NCBI RefSeq assembly: GCF_963583255.1
Contig: NC_084815.1
Coordinates: 9,905,724-9,969,723, forward strand
Reading direction: 5' to 3'
From: Pyrus communis
Taxonomy: Eukaryota > Streptophyta > Magnoliopsida > Rosales > Rosaceae
DNA length: 64,000 nucleotides
Part shown: positions 49,038-61,388 of the stretch, one piece after another
Position numbering within the stretch: position 1 is the first letter of the stretch
How the letters are laid out: every line of letters begins with the position of its first letter
The notes under the pieces: model-generated
Told to the model about the DNA's origin: nothing
Database searches by the model: none
The model's input: only the letters and a program-made list of their open reading frames with translations
Position numbers and translations under genes: made by a program

Positions 49038-50300
49038 GATTGCATGTGAAGTTATACATTATAACCATAACCAAGCATATACCAAGAGTAAATCAAACTT
49101 TTCTCTATGTTAATAACTCTTTTTAACAGTCATGCAATTACAAACCAAATCCTTATCATTGTGTTGGAAGGTATCCTAAGACACAAACACACACACACAA
49201 ACAACTTTAAAACAACTCTTTTTGGGTTTTTCAAAACAATTTTTCAAATTTTTATGGGATTTTCGAATTTTTAAGACAAAACACACTAAAACAGTTTTAA
49301 AACAGTGAGAAACAACATGTGAAGTGATAGGTGATAAAATCCAACGAATTTGCATCAAATATACTTAGTTACCCCCCCACACTTAAATCAAACATTGTCC
49401 TCAATGTTTTAAGCATAGATTCACACAAAGCATAAGTAAATACACAAAAAGCACTTAAACATACTAAACATGGCATAATGTAATTAACAAAGAGAAGAGT
49501 TTAGAGACGCAAATCTGGTTATAGAGTGTAAATTCCATCTTCTCCTTGGTAATTGCATTGAGGCTTTTGATCTTTGTGATTCCACAGGCTTACTCTTGAA
49601 CTGGTTTCTGCCCATCGTTGATTTTCCTTTGTGCTACTTCTTGAACTGGGCAGCAGGATGGTTCATTTGGTCTCCCCCGAAGGTCTGAGCATACCCTTTT
49701 GGTCTGTTTCTTTGTTCAATCTTTCCAATTCGTATTGAAAAGGGTTGGAGGATAACTCAGCCTATGTTTGTCTCCACATGCTTCAATGTATCATTTTCAC
49801 TTGCCTTACTCGCTCCCCTTTGCAGAAGTGGTCCCTTCTCCGGAAGTGTATCAACCGTTGAAGATGACTACTCGAGAGCAACGCTAGGTAAGCAATCAGG
49901 AATAGATCCCAGGCAGTTGGCTCCAGATCGGAAGACTGACTCCAAGTGCCGGCTGATTGCTTTTTTTTACTTTGCCATGCGAGTAAGAACAAGGACAAAG
50001 AAAAAGACAGGGAAAGAGCATGATATGAGATACTTTTGCTTTTGACCTTGATGATATGAGATACCTTTGCTTTTGAAGAAGCGGTGAATGAATCAGCACA
50101 TGTATTTGTTGTGCTGCTTCCTCCTGGGTCATATGTACTCCAGGCATCTGGTATCATCTTTGGGGAAGAAGAAAGAATTGAGTATTTCGAAAGGCTTTGC
50201 TGGGAGTGCGCCCTCAGAGGTGAGGGAGAGTTGGGCATTTTCTTCAGGTTTGCCCTGCCATAAAAGACGAAGGTCGACATATATAGAGATAATATCAAGT
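47719..50300 (-). other. 3' noncoding region of element F
   Basis: Colinear with 13081-15637 of A. It contains T runs at about 48460-48500 and 49012-49037 (A-rich on the element strand), the second polypurine-like tract (49371-49386) and a module-flanking repeat copy (about 49395-49540). No gene is supported. Confidence 0.75.
49371..49386 (-). other. Second polypurine-like tract of element F
   Basis: Minus strand ttaagtgtggggggg, about 1.65 kb upstream of the true tract, matching 13984-13997 of A. Confidence 0.6.
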
Positions 50301-50781
50301 GGTGGTACTTTTTACCTTTGTCGACAAACGTTTTGATCCCGCAAATCCGGCTTTTTGAAATAATGGCGCCTCATCGATCTCTGAACACGCCTCTTCGATT
50401 TCTGAGCAAGCGCCCCTTCGATTTCTGAGCAGGCGCCCCTTCGCTTTCTGAACGACACGTGGTAGTGCAGATGCGGCTCCTTTTGACAAAGCTGCACGCG
50501 TCTTCTGAAAAGCAGAGAAAGCGTCGCCGAACTTTGCGCTTGTCGGCTAAAGAGGTGTAGTTGCAATGATGGCCTCCACGTGTTTCTGAAAAGCCGAGAA
50601 AGCGTCGCCTAAATTACGCCGGAAAATCTGGCTCTTTGAATCGGGGGACGCGTCGCCTTGGCTTTTTATAGAGCTATCAAACACCACAACAAACACACTC
50701 TGCAGATTTCCCATTCTTGAAAATCGACTCCGGCCCTTTGAAATTTAACTCCATCCCTTCTCTTTGAACACTTTTGAAAAA
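50301..50781 (+). promoter_or_regulatory. Promoter-like region of the antisense gene in F
   Basis: Two CACGTG boxes (50456-50461 and 50577-50582) and a TATA-like TATAGAG at 50667-50673, 115 bases before the ATG. Tandem units of about 24 bases around cgatttctgagcaggcgcc occupy about 50380-50450. The order and spacing match A, although A lacks a good TATA. Promoter activity is inferred. Confidence 0.6.
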
Positions 50782-51399
50782 ATGGCAAACTCATCGAACC
50801 TTAGCTTGGAATTGAGCCTTAGCAGTGATACGGGCGCGCCGCGTCAAGGTAACGTATGGCGCCCTTCTTTCTTTTCTTCTAACGGTCATCTCACAGGTGA
50901 AGACTCCGTGATGCAGGACGCCACAACAGCTACAATAGTAGCTAGGAACCTCCTCACTCCGAAAGATAATAGGCTGCTGTCAGGACGGTCCGATGAGTTG
51001 GCCGTTCAAGAGTCCCTCGCACTTAGTGTTCAGTGTGCGAGTTCTGTGTCCAACATGGGCCAACGCCTGCTTGCCCGCTCCCGTCAGGTGGAATCATTGA
51101 TGGCAGAGGTGGAAAGTCTCAAGCAGGAGATCCAGCAGCTGAAGTATGAGAATAGAAGTTTGCACGTGCTTGCAAACAACTACTCGACGGGCATGAAGAG
51201 GAAGCTTGATGAGCTGCAAGAGTCTGAAGGTCGGATTCACAGTGACCGTCAAAGGTTCTCGTCTTTCCTCCAGAGGCACCTTTTTCCTGGCTCATCCAGC
51301 GCTTGGCCAAGTATTGAGGCCTGGAATGCTCTATCTTCGATGCCTCCCACTCCGATGCCTTCTGTTCCTACGCCTTCCGCTCCGATGCCTTCTGTTCCG

Positions 51400-51404
51400 A
51401 TGCC
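51400..51404. repeat. Target duplication of the solo LTR, left copy (atgcc)
   Basis: Identical to 53901-53905. The target is itself a 15-bp repeat unit in the antisense gene. Confidence 0.85.
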
Positions 51405-53900
51405 TGATAGGAGCATATTCATGCGACTTAAATGGCTTGTTCTCGTGCATTTACGTTATGTTTCTTTAGTTATTTTAGTCCTTTATGCTTCTTTTGTGTG
51501 TTTTCAGGTTCTAAGGGCAAAGTATGCAAAAGGATGCCTTTTGGAGCCTTTTGGAGCAAATTAGAGATTGGAATGGATATCATATGCTTGGAGCCAAGAG
51601 GATGGACGAAATTGAAGGATTCCTCCTCCATTGCAGCCACATGCACATTCAATCATTCACACCAAAACCTTGCACATGCTTTCCCATTTCATTATTCATT
51701 CACCTTGCAGCCACTCCACATGCATTTCTAGCTTTTCCTTTGCATTCCCCCTTTAATCAACACATGCATCCAATCACCAAGAAATCATTCATTCCACATG
51801 CACCCAAAACACCACCAGAAATCATCATTGCCGTGGGTACCTATCCCATTTCAGATTGTCATTCCACTTCATTGCACATGCATCTTCATAATTCAACACA
51901 TGCATTCATTATTTATTTACTTTGCATCCTTTAATTTAATCACATGCACATTCAAACAAACACAATCATTCCAACCATACCTTGCATTTTCAGATTGTTC
52001 CTCCATCATTGCACCACAATGCAGCCACATGCACTTGTTCCTCTAACATTTCAGCCACTTGCACTCCCATTCTCTCCCAAAACCGTGCACATGCCTTCTC
52101 CTTGCATTTCCAGCCATTCCACATGCTATTTCAGCCACATGCACTCATAATCATTCAACCAACATGTGCACATGCAACCTAGCTGTCATGTTCCCCCCAT
52201 TTCACCTATAAATACTCATTCATTCACACTCATTCATACACAATTCATTTCACAACAAAAATTGGTCCCTTGGGGCCGTGCCCTTCACAAAGTCCATCCA
52301 TTCCATTCATACACTTCATCCATTGCAGAAATGTAGACCATAAACCCCCCTTTGTGCCGTGACTCTCCCCTACAAATCCAAACACCATCCTTCCATTCCT
52401 CCACCACTACCCAAACCATTCACACCACCAAACTATCCTTAGACCTTGTGCTACAACGAAGAGGAAGATAAGAGTGCCTAAACGTTCATGCAATTCAAGT
52501 TTGAGTTGTTGGAATGTTTAGGTGTTTCTTTGATTTCAATGTTTAATTTCAATGCTCTTTGTTTTGTACGAATGAGGAATGGAAGATAAGAGGGCCTAAA
52601 CGTTCATACAATTCAAGTTTGAGTTGTTGGAATGTTTAGGTGTTTCTTTGATTCTCTTTGTTTTGTACCATGAGGAACTAAACCCCCCTTGGTTAGGGGG
52701 TGATTCGAATATATGTTTATGCTTGCATTTTGATTTGAATACTTCTAATTGCGTTTCATAAGTTGTGGATTCAATTTGTTTAACCGTTTGATTGATAACT
52801 TATTTATGTATGTTTATTGAGAATGCGCGCTTAATTTTCATGCATGAATATGACGCTAGAATATAAGTAAGTTTCACCTAATCGTTATGAACTTATATTC
52901 ACAAGTAGTGGAGGTTGCTTATAAACAATCGCGTTAAACAAATTCTTGGCATAAGTTTCATGCAATCCATAGTAACGGATGCCTCGTCAACACTTATAAT
53001 TTTCATAGAGCGTAATGATTCTTGCTTGTATCTCTTCTATGCATTCATGTTGAGGACTTGTGGGGAATGTTTTGAATTGTTGTATGCGCTAACCCATCCA
53101 ATTCAATAACGTTAGGAAGATTTGAAGGTTAATTAGTGCATCACGGTTAACCCGGGGTGTTGAGTTTCATGGTTTATTGAAATGCAATTGGAAATCATTT
53201 TATTATGCAAGTATAACATGTATGGAGATGAACCCCTTAGCTATTCTATCATCCATTCATTCCATTCCATCAAATTCGTTTTACAATCTGTTTAGTTTAT
53301 TAACTTGTTTTGTTATTTCAATTCTCGTCAATTTAAAACCCCCCCTTTACTTTCTTGTTCTTTAGTGTTTAGAATTTGTTTAGTTTATGTTTTAAAGTGT
53401 TTTGATTCATTTTATTTCCCAATTTCGTCCAAATTCACCAAAGTGCTCAAAACTGCCCAGAAAGTGATTTTAAGGCAGTTTTGAGTGTTTTGGGTGATGT
53501 TTGAGTCTTTTGGTTTGTTTTAATGTTTTAAGTGTTTAGTTTTACATTCTTTGAGTTAGTTTAGTGTTTTATATTGTGTTTTTACGTTCTTGAGTCAAGT
53601 TATTACTTAATTTCGTCCAAATTTGTGTTTGTGCTCAAATCTGCCCAGAAAGTGGTTTTTAGGCAGATTTGAGTGTGTTTGTGTTGTTTTGAGTCTTTTG
53701 GTTTGTCTTAGTGTTTTAAAGTTTAGTTTTACATTCTTTGAGTCTAGTTTAGTGTTTTATATTACGTTTTTACGTTTTTGAGTCAAATCCAAGTGATTAA
53801 CAGTCCCTCCTAATCCCCGGTCCAGAACGATCCCTACTTGCACCTATACTACAATTGTCAAAAAGAGGGTTTAATTTGTGTGCGTATAAATCTCGCATCA
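51405..53900 (+). mobile_element. Solo family 1 LTR in the antisense gene of F
   Basis: 2496 bp, TGATAGGAGC to TCTCGCATCA, flanked by the 5-bp duplication atgcc (51400-51404 and 53901-53905). TATA box at 52207-52214. It has the duplicated R/U5 block (about 52468-52655) and, near its end, a duplicated cgtccaaat...gctcaaa.ctgcccagaaagtg block (about 53425 and 53610). A solo LTR with a duplication implies a full insertion later reduced by recombination between its LTRs. Confidence 0.93.
52207..52214 (+). promoter_or_regulatory. TATA box of the solo LTR
   Basis: TATAAATA in the same context as in H. It could drive transcription rightward into the antisense strand of F pol. Confidence 0.6.
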
Positions 53901-53905
53901 ATGCC
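53901..53905. repeat. Target duplication of the solo LTR, right copy (atgcc)
   Basis: Matches 51400-51404. Confidence 0.85.
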
Positions 53906-53975
53906 TTCTGTTCCTACGCCTTCCGCTTCAAGAGTAAAGCCACGTAGTGGGGCCTCAAGCAAACAACCTTTGTGA

Positions 53976-54511
53976 AGCACCATCTTTCTTTGTTTAGCAG
54001 TGCCTATCAATAAATCAAACATTTTCTCAATGTTACAATCATAGACTCACACAATTAATAAACAAACAAACAATAACAACTAAACAACCTAACAAGGCAG
54101 AAACGAAATAGCAACAATTTTTTTTTTTTTTTTTTTTTTTTTATCAAATTTTCGGAGTTTTATACCAAGACACTATAAAACACACTAAAACACTCTAAAA
54201 ACGCTTAAAACAGCAAGAAACAACATTCTAAGTGAAAGGAGAATAAATCCCACGAAATTCATGCAAATACAAATTGTTTACCCCCCCACACTTAAATCAA
54301 ACTTTGTCCTCAATGTTTTAAGCAGAAAGTCACAACAGAGCAAGCAAATAAACAAATACGAGAAAGAAAGCAAAGTAAAGGCAGTAAAGAAAAAGAAAGG
54401 AATAAAAATAAGTCTCTTAAAGGGGTTTCCAAGTTCTTCTCTATTCGGATGCATGGGTTGCCTCCCACGAAGCGCTTTCTTTTACGTCTTGCAGCCGGAC
54501 GGTACCTCCGT
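53976..54511 (-). other. Region between pol and the antisense gene, element F
   Basis: It holds two copies of the module-flanking repeat: about 54010-54110, and about 54279-54430, the latter with its own polypurine-like tract (54283-54297, minus strand). A T run (54119-54142) separates them. Element A has only the first. No gene. Confidence 0.6.
54283..54297 (-). other. Third polypurine-like tract of element F
   Basis: On the minus strand tttaagtgtgggggg, downstream of pol and before the antisense gene. It is absent at this place in element A. Confidence 0.5.
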
Positions 54512-57500
54512 TTAAGCTTGACTAGGTTCCACGGCATGGAGGGGTACCTCCTCCACGACATGCTCCTCAAACATCTCGTAATAGGGCTTCAATCGATGCC
54601 CATTCACTTTGAATTCTTGCTGCGTCCTTGAACTTTTGATTTGCACTGCACCATGAGGGAAAACATTAGTAACAACAAACGGGCCAATCCATTTAGAACG
54701 CAACTTACCAGGAAACAAACGTAGGCGAGAGTTAAAAAGTAACACTTTCTGCCCAACTGTGAAGGTCTTGGTTCGAATCATTTTATCATGGAATGCTTTG
54801 GTCTTGGCTTTGTACATCCGGGCATTCTCATAGGCTTCATTCCGAATCTCCTCAAGTTCATTCAATTGGAGCTTCCTATGAACTCCCGCTGCATCTATGT
54901 CCATGTTGAAAATCTTCACGGCCCAATGTGCCTTGTGCTCTAACTCTACAGGCAAATGACATGGCTTACCATAGACGAGCCGAAAAGGTGACATCCCAAT
55001 GGGTGTTTTGTATGCCGTACGATATGCCCACAGTGCATCATCTAAACGTAAGCTCCAATCCTTCCTTGTTGGTCCAACAGTCTTCTCCAAAATTTGTTTT
55101 ATTTCTCGGTTAGACACCTCGGCTTGGCCATTTGTTTGAGGATGGTAAGGTGTGGAGACCTTATGGTTGACATGGTACTTTTTTAGCAACGCCTCAATGG
55201 TCCGATTGCAAAAGTGAGACCCTCCATCACTTATGATTACTCTCGGCATTCCAAACCTAGCAAAAATGTTAGTTTTCACGAAATCTGCAACCACCTTAGA
55301 ATCGTTAGTACGGGTGGCTTTTGCTTCCACCCATTTAGAAACATAATCAATGGCTAGCAAGATATAAGTGAAACCATAAGATGGAGGGAAAGGGCCCATG
55401 AAATCAATGCCCCAAACATCAAAAATTTCAACATTAAAGACAGGGGTTTGCGGCATTTGGTCCTTGGTACCTATGTTACCCATTCTTTGGCAATGATCAC
55501 AAGACATACAAAAGGTTCTAGCATCCCTAAATATAGTCGGCCAATAAAAACCACACTCTAGAACCTTGAGGGCAGTGCGTTGTGTGCCAAAATGACCACC
55601 ACATGCATATGTGTGACAAAAGCTTAGAATTGAGTGAAATTCAGAATCATGCACACATCTACGTACAATTTGATCCGAGCAATACTTCCACAAATAAGGG
55701 TCATCCCAAACATAGAAACGTGCATCATTTTTAAGCTTATCACGTTGGTGCTTGTTTAGTTCATTTGGAATTTGTTTAGTCACCAAGTAATTCACTAAAT
55801 CTGCATACCATGGTTCACTTACCTCAATGGATAGCAGCTGCTCATCGGGAAAAGTTTCAGGGATAGGTACGGCATGTTCATGCTCCTCGTGGATCATTCG
55901 GCTTAAATGGTCAGCCACTACATTGTCGCTTCCTTTCTTATCCCGGATTTCAATATCAAATTCTTGAAGAAGAAGAATCCAACGGATAAGCCTCGGCTTT
56001 GCTTCCTTTTTCGTGAGCAAGTACCTCAAAGCTGCATGATCAGAATAAACGATTACTTTAGTACCAATTAAATATGAACGGAATTTATCTAAAGCAAAAA
56101 CCACAGCTAGAAGTTCTTTTTCCGTCGTGGAGTAGTTCAATTGGGCATCATTGAGAGTCCGAGAGGCATAGTATATGACATGCGGCCGCTTGTCTCTTCT
56201 TTGTCCTAGAACAGCTCCTAATGCATAGTCGGATGCATCGCACATGAGCTCGAACGGGAGGCTCCAATCTGGAGGTACAATAATGGGGGCCGAGACTAGC
56301 TTCTCCTTGAGTTGGTTAAATGCCGAATTACACTCTTCATCAAACTTGAATGGCACATCTTTTTGAAGCAATCGGCAAAGAGGGTTGGACATCTTGGAGA
56401 AGTCCTTGATAAAACGCCTATAGAACCCTGCATGGCCAAGAAACGAACGTACCTCTCTAACCGAAGTAGGAGAGGGTAAGTGACGTACAAGGTCTATTTT
56501 CGATTTATCTACTGCAATTCCTTTTTCTGAAATAATATGTCCTAAAACTATACCTTGTTTCACCATAAAGTGACATTTCTCCCAATTCAAGACAAGGTTA
56601 GTTTCAACACATCGTTTCAAAATTAAGGTCAGATTATCCAAGCAATTATCAAATGAACTCCCAAATACACTGAAATCATCCATGAAAACCTCAATGATCT
56701 TTTCAACAAAATCGGAAAATATACTTACCATACACCTTTGGAAAGTGGCCGGTGCGTTGCATAAGCCAAATGGCATACGACGATAAGCAAATGTTCCAAA
56801 GGGACATGTGAATGTGGTCTTCTCTTGATCATCCGGGGCTATCACAATTTGGTTATATCCAGAGTATCCATCAAGAAAACAGTAAAAAGCATGACCGGCT
56901 AACCTTTCGAGCATCTGGTCGATGAATGGCAAAGGAAAATGATCTTTCCTAGTCATGGCATTTAGCTTCCGGTAATCGATACATACTCGCCATCCAGTCT
57001 GAATGCGTGTAGGCACGAGCTCATTCTCATCATTCTTGATAATAGTTACTCCGGACTTCTTGGGAACGACTTGAACTGGAGAGACCCAATGGCTATCGGA
57101 GATAGGGTAGATCACTCCGCAATCCAAAAGTTTGATTATTTCCTTCTTCACCACTTCCATCATCGGAGGGTTGAGACGGCGTTGAGCCTCTCGACTTGGT
57201 TTAGCCCCCTCCTCAAGAAGTATACGGTGCATGCATGTGGTAGGGCTTATTCCTTTAATGTCGGCCAAAGTCCACCCTATGGCCGTTTTGTGCTCTCGCA
57301 GCACCCTCACAAGCTTCTCCTCCTCTATTGCCGTGAGACTTGATGAAATGATGACGGGCAATGTTTCGCCTTTTCCCAAAAACACATACTTCAAATGGTC
57401 CGGCAACGGCTTAAGTTCAAGCGATGGTGCCTGAACAACAGAAGGTAGCATCTTAGTGGAAACTGAATTTGAAAGTGAGAGTGGAACCTTACCATATTGT

Positions 57501-60028
57501 TGTGGCAATGACTTAAGGGCTGCCACAACCTCAATTATTTCTTCACTAGAACCCATTGCAAAGAATTCCTCATCCTTGCCGTGGCCTTGCATTGGCCCAA
57601 ATCCTTCATTTTTGCGCTCTATGGCCTTAGTGATGGTTGTTTCCAGGGCGTCCTCGTTCAATTCTTCAAGGTATACCTGCGCCAAAGAATCGATAACATC
57701 AATGGAAAAACAAGAATGGTCATCAACGGGATATCTCATAGTTTCAGAAATATTAAAATCAATCACTTCCCCATCGAATTCCATTGTCAAGGTGCCTTTG
57801 TATACATCAATCTTCGTTCGGGCCGTCTTCATGAATGGCCTACCAAGGAGAATCGGCAAAGATGTAGAATGGGCTGAATCCTCCATGTCTAGGACGTAGA
57901 AATCAGCCGGAAAAATTAAATGGTTCACCTGCACAAGCACATCCTCCAAAACTCCTTTTGGATACGCGTTAGAACGATCAGCCAATTGTATAATTACACC
58001 ATCTTGTTTTAATTCACCCAAATTCATAGATGCATAAATAGAATAAGGCATGACATTTATGGATGCACCTAAATCAAGCATGGCATGTTCAAAACGATTA
58101 TGTCCAATTACACAAGGAATCGTGAAACTACCGGGGTCTTTGCACTTGGTAGGCAGTTTACGTTGCAAAACAGCGGACACATTCTCGCTTACCTTCACTA
58201 CCTCTTTGTTTGCCCTTCTTCTCTTTGTATTGCATAGGTCCTTGAGGAATTTAGCATACTTTGGAACCTGTTTGATTGCATCGAGAAGCGGTATGTTCAC
58301 TTGCACTTTCCGGAACGTTTCAAGAATGTCCTTCTCGCTTTCTTCCTTTTTTTCTTGCATGAACCTGCGAGGAAAAGGTACATTGGGCAGATTAGGACGT
58401 GGAGTACATGAATTTGAACTTAAATTACCTGATTTGGCCGAGTTAGGGTGATCTGCCTCAGGTTGTGTCGTCTCTTCATCTACTTTCTGGGCAGATTTGG
58501 GATTGTTTGGCTCGGTCCCAATTTCTTTTCCACCCCTTAAGGTGATGGCCTTGGCGGATTCGAATCCTCCCTTTGGATTGACTGTGGTTGAGCTAGGAAG
58601 CTTTCCTTGCTCTCTAATCTGTCCAAGGAACTCAGAAATCTGCCCTATTTGTTTCTTCATATCCGTCATCTCCTTCTCGTTATTTGCTATCCGGTTGTTT
58701 TGATTTTGCAACCCCTGCGAAATAGAGGTTAGTAATTGCATAGCTTGATCACTTTCCAAGGACGTACCTGAATGAGATGATGTCGAAGGTTGTTGGGGTG
58801 CATACGGCTTGGAATAAAAACCAGGGGGGTTTGGCCTAAATCCTCCTTGTTGGGCAGCTTGTTGTGGCTCCCTCCATTTGAAGTTTGGATGGTCCCTCCA
58901 TCCGGCATTGTAAGTGTTCGAGTATGGGTTGTTTTGATTTTGTCCTTGGAAACCAATTGCATTGGCAGATTCCCACCCACCATTCTCGATTAGTTGAGGG
59001 CACTTGTCGGATGGATGCCCTTGAATTGAGCACACGCCACAAACTTGGTGTTCTTGTGCTTTTGGACCAATCACAACCTGAGAAACAAGAGAAGTAAGAT
59101 TAGCAAGTTGTGATTGAATTTCAGAAATAGCACTCACCTCATTTACACTTTGTTGCCGTGGGGCTTCCCTTTGGCCCACTCCTTCATATTGTTGAGCGTT
59201 GAGCGCTCGGTTGGCTATGAGAATCTTGGCATCCCTTGGTGTTTTGTCCACCAATGCTCCTCCCGCTGATGCATCAACCATTTGACGTTCGATAGGAAGG
59301 AGGCCCTCATAGAAATATTGAAGGAGAAGTTCCTCCTTCATTTGATGTTGAGGACATGAAGCTACAAGGCCCTTGAAGCGCTCATAATAAGCCGGGAATG
59401 TCTCACCATGATTCTGTTGAATACCACTAATTTTCTTCCGTAGGAGAATCACTCTCGAAGTAGGGAAGAATTTCTCCAAGAAAGCACGCTTCATACTCTC
59501 CCACGAAGTCACAGTTCCCGGGGCTAGTTCGTAGAGCCAATCTTTGGCCTTGTCCATAAGTGAAAATGGAAAGGCCTTCATCTTCAATATACTCCCATCC
59601 ACATTGATGGGGGTCATGCTCGAACAAACCACCTCGAACTCCTTCAAGTGTTTGTTGGGGTCTTCCATAGACAAGCCATGGAACTTCGGAATATGGTGTA
59701 ACAAACTGGATTTGAGTTCAAATTCCTCAGTCTTCCCCTCTGCAGCCGTGGGGTATTGGATACAAAGAGGCAATGCATTATCCAAACCCGAGGCCGAAAG
59801 CTCCTTGATGGTTCTATTATCTGCTACCATGGCTTGTTCTTCTTCAAAAATCTGATCCGTGGGCTTTTCTTCTACACCTACTTCGTCTTCTTCAAGCCCA
59901 GGTTGTGGTGGAGGTTGTGGTGGAGGTTGTGGTGGCTCTTGTTGACTCCTCGTTCTCCTCAAAGTGCGTTCAAAATCACCATCAAAGTCGGAGATGTTCT
60001 CTATAATAGGCCGAGAGCGACGAGTCAT
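54512..60028 (-). CDS. Intact gag-pol polyprotein of element F (1838 aa)
   Basis: The only uninterrupted gag-pol here. Gag is about the first 500 residues with a CX2CX4HX4C knuckle near 330 and a Pro/Gln repeat near 35-45 that is 8 residues longer than in A. Aspartic protease with DLGAS is near 652. Reverse transcriptase has CIDYRKLN near 1016 and FMDD near 1115. RNase H begins near 1263. Integrase has an HHCC domain from about 1472 and catalytic residues near D1542, D1601 and E1637, with 35 residues between the last two. There is no chromodomain and no envelope-like frame. The start is the first ATG after the leader, as in A. Gag and pol are one frame, so separation must be by the protease. 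The protein could still be made only if transcription reaches it, since the 5' LTR is broken. Confidence 0.95.
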   Translation of the reverse strand: MTRRSRPIIENISDFDGDFERTLRRTRSQQEPPQPPPQPPPQPGLEEDEVGVEEKPTDQIFEEEQAMVADNRTIKELSASGLDNALPLCIQYPTAAEGKTEEFELKSSLLHHIPKFHGLSMEDPNKHLKEFEVVCSSMTPINVDGSILKMKAFPFSLMDKAKDWLYELAPGTVTSWESMKRAFLEKFFPTSRVILLRKKISGIQQNHGETFPAYYERFKGLVASCPQHQMKEELLLQYFYEGLLPIERQMVDASAGGALVDKTPRDAKILIANRALNAQQYEGVGQREAPRQQSVNEVSAISEIQSQLANLTSLVSQVVIGPKAQEHQVCGVCSIQGHPSDKCPQLIENGGWESANAIGFQGQNQNNPYSNTYNAGWRDHPNFKWREPQQAAQQGGFRPNPPGFYSKPYAPQQPSTSSHSGTSLESDQAMQLLTSISQGLQNQNNRIANNEKEMTDMKKQIGQISEFLGQIREQGKLPSSTTVNPKGGFESAKAITLRGGKEIGTEPNNPKSAQKVDEETTQPEADHPNSAKSGNLSSNSCTPRPNLPNVPFPRRFMQEKKEESEKDILETFRKVQVNIPLLDAIKQVPKYAKFLKDLCNTKRRRANKEVVKVSENVSAVLQRKLPTKCKDPGSFTIPCVIGHNRFEHAMLDLGASINVMPYSIYASMNLGELKQDGVIIQLADRSNAYPKGVLEDVLVQVNHLIFPADFYVLDMEDSAHSTSLPILLGRPFMKTARTKIDVYKGTLTMEFDGEVIDFNISETMRYPVDDHSCFSIDVIDSLAQVYLEELNEDALETTITKAIERKNEGFGPMQGHGKDEEFFAMGSSEEIIEVVAALKSLPQQYGKVPLSLSNSVSTKMLPSVVQAPSLELKPLPDHLKYVFLGKGETLPVIISSSLTAIEEEKLVRVLREHKTAIGWTLADIKGISPTTCMHRILLEEGAKPSREAQRRLNPPMMEVVKKEIIKLLDCGVIYPISDSHWVSPVQVVPKKSGVTIIKNDENELVPTRIQTGWRVCIDYRKLNAMTRKDHFPLPFIDQMLERLAGHAFYCFLDGYSGYNQIVIAPDDQEKTTFTCPFGTFAYRRMPFGLCNAPATFQRCMVSIFSDFVEKIIEVFMDDFSVFGSSFDNCLDNLTLILKRCVETNLVLNWEKCHFMVKQGIVLGHIISEKGIAVDKSKIDLVRHLPSPTSVREVRSFLGHAGFYRRFIKDFSKMSNPLCRLLQKDVPFKFDEECNSAFNQLKEKLVSAPIIVPPDWSLPFELMCDASDYALGAVLGQRRDKRPHVIYYASRTLNDAQLNYSTTEKELLAVVFALDKFRSYLIGTKVIVYSDHAALRYLLTKKEAKPRLIRWILLLQEFDIEIRDKKGSDNVVADHLSRMIHEEHEHAVPIPETFPDEQLLSIEVSEPWYADLVNYLVTKQIPNELNKHQRDKLKNDARFYVWDDPYLWKYCSDQIVRRCVHDSEFHSILSFCHTYACGGHFGTQRTALKVLECGFYWPTIFRDARTFCMSCDHCQRMGNIGTKDQMPQTPVFNVEIFDVWGIDFMGPFPPSYGFTYILLAIDYVSKWVEAKATRTNDSKVVADFVKTNIFARFGMPRVIISDGGSHFCNRTIEALLKKYHVNHKVSTPYHPQTNGQAEVSNREIKQILEKTVGPTRKDWSLRLDDALWAYRTAYKTPIGMSPFRLVYGKPCHLPVELEHKAHWAVKIFNMDIDAAGVHRKLQLNELEEIRNEAYENARMYKAKTKAFHDKMIRTKTFTVGQKVLLFNSRLRLFPGKLRSKWIGPFVVTNVFPHGAVQIKSSRTQQEFKVNGHRLKPYYEMFEEHVVEEVPLHAVEPSQA

Positions 60029-60165
60029 ACACAGTACCTAAAAAACAAGGAAACAAACAAACTAAGAATCTGAAATAAGAATGCACGAAAAACTAAAAAA
60101 AAAAATATAAAAATAAAGACAAAGGATTAGCAAAGTTGCTAATCCCCAGCAACGGCGCCAAAATT
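60029..60165 (-). other. Leader and primer-binding site of element F
   Basis: The primer site is 60143-60160 on the minus strand, TGGCGCCGTTGCTGGGGA. It has one mismatch to the tRNA-Asp complement seen in A, B, D, D' and H. Confidence 0.85.
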
Positions 60166-60837
60166 TGATGCGAGATTTACTTGACACTCAAATTAAACCC
60201 TCGTTTGACAATTGTAGTAGAATGGATAAGTGAGGGATCGTTCTAGACCGGGGATTAGGAGGGCTTGCTAAAACCTTCTAAATTGACTTAAAAACATAAA
60301 AACTAAATTAAAATACTCTTAACAAGACTACTATGACTCAGAATGGCTTTGAAAAAACTCAAATTGTCTAAAACAATCAAATTGACTCAAATAGAAGCTA
60401 GAACTTGATTTAGACGAATTTGCAAGTGTTTATGACTCCAAAAGCTTAAAGATACAAAAATAAAACAAAAACGAATGATTAAGACTTAACAAAATAGGGG
60501 GGGGGGAAATTGTGGTTGGACGCTATTAAATTAAATAGACAGAATATAATTAAAGGCAAAATGTAAATATGAATGTGATGAAAAATATGGATGATGGAAT
60601 AGCTAAGGGGTTCTTCTCCACACATGTTACACTTGCAATACAAGATTGATTTTCGGTTGGTCTTGCGATAAATTATGAAACTCAATGCTCCAAGTTAATT
60701 AGGTCCGCTTACATTAACTTTCAGATTTCCCTAGATTCGTTGGATTGAATGGAATACGCATTACAACCAATTTATTCTTAATCAAAGTCCCTAACTATGG
60801 AATATGCATGATAGAGACATTCAACAAAGATCATTAA
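60166..60837 (-). repeat. 5' LTR of element F, truncated by element G
   Basis: The last 672 bp (element orientation) of the LTR, matching 45396-46068. It stops at cattaa, followed by the G LTR start. The remainder, including the promoter, would lie right of the window. Confidence 0.9.
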
Positions 60838-61388
60838 TGACACACCCCGACCGAGATCGGAGCGTGCTGGCCGTCACACAAAGGTGACGTAGCCATGTGC
60901 ACGTGCGGAAGCTAAAGTAGTAATATGAAAGTACGAATAATAAAAAAAAAACTAGCATACAAGTACTAGAATGAGTGCTAGTTAGTGCGATACAAATTCA
61001 GAGCAGGTCTATAGCAGTCCAATTAAAACAACAACGATAGTACGCCCGAAGGCGACCCTACAATGGGGAGTGTCTGTCAGAACGCCGAAAAGCTCTCAAG
61101 GGAAACCACCGCAACGGCTAAGCAACTAGAACCTGGAGGGGCGCAAAACAAAAACGTGAGTGGGCAAAAACAAAGCTCTTTGAAAACCATTTCATAAAAT
61201 ACTTTCTAACCCCTCGCCGTAAAACCTGTATACTTCCCAGAAAATAAACATATGTACGTATGTGTAAACATGCAAAACATGCTCAAGGGTATACCAATCA
61301 TGCTCAAGATATGCCATGCCAAAATCTCAAAGTGATATGCAAGTGCCCAGGTATAATCATAATCAATATCATGTAATCAGGCAGCCGG

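Larger units (their letters stand above)
50782..53975 (+). pseudogene. Antisense coiled-coil protein gene of element F, split by a solo LTR
   Basis: Coding parts are 50782-51404 and 53906-53975 (stop 53973-53975), counting one copy of the atgcc duplication. The product is the homolog of the A gene: the same MANSSNLSLELSL start, the same central coiled coil, and the same C-terminal Pro-rich repeat and basic tail. Apart from the LTR the frame is open with no other stop. An upstream in-frame ATG at 50764 exists, but A has no counterpart to it, so 50782 is preferred. As it stands, translation would run 53 codons into the LTR and stop near 51564. Few residues differ from A before the break, mainly conservative. 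Function unknown. Confidence 0.78.
45396..60837 (-). mobile_element. Element F: family 1 retrotransposon with intact gag-pol, broken by two later insertions
   Basis: 3' LTR 45396-47703, polypurine tract 47704-47718, antisense gene (interrupted by a solo LTR), gag-pol 54512-60028, primer-binding site 60143-60160, and the first 672 bp of the 5' LTR (60166-60837), which element G cuts. The shared LTR part shows about six differences in 672 bp by eye. The left flanking word is gatgc; the right copy cannot be seen. Confidence 0.9.

Noticed and set aside
55000..59900. Many 60-147-codon frames opposite the F and A gag-pol
   Set aside because: They are shadows of the long coding frame on the other strand and have no upstream signals.
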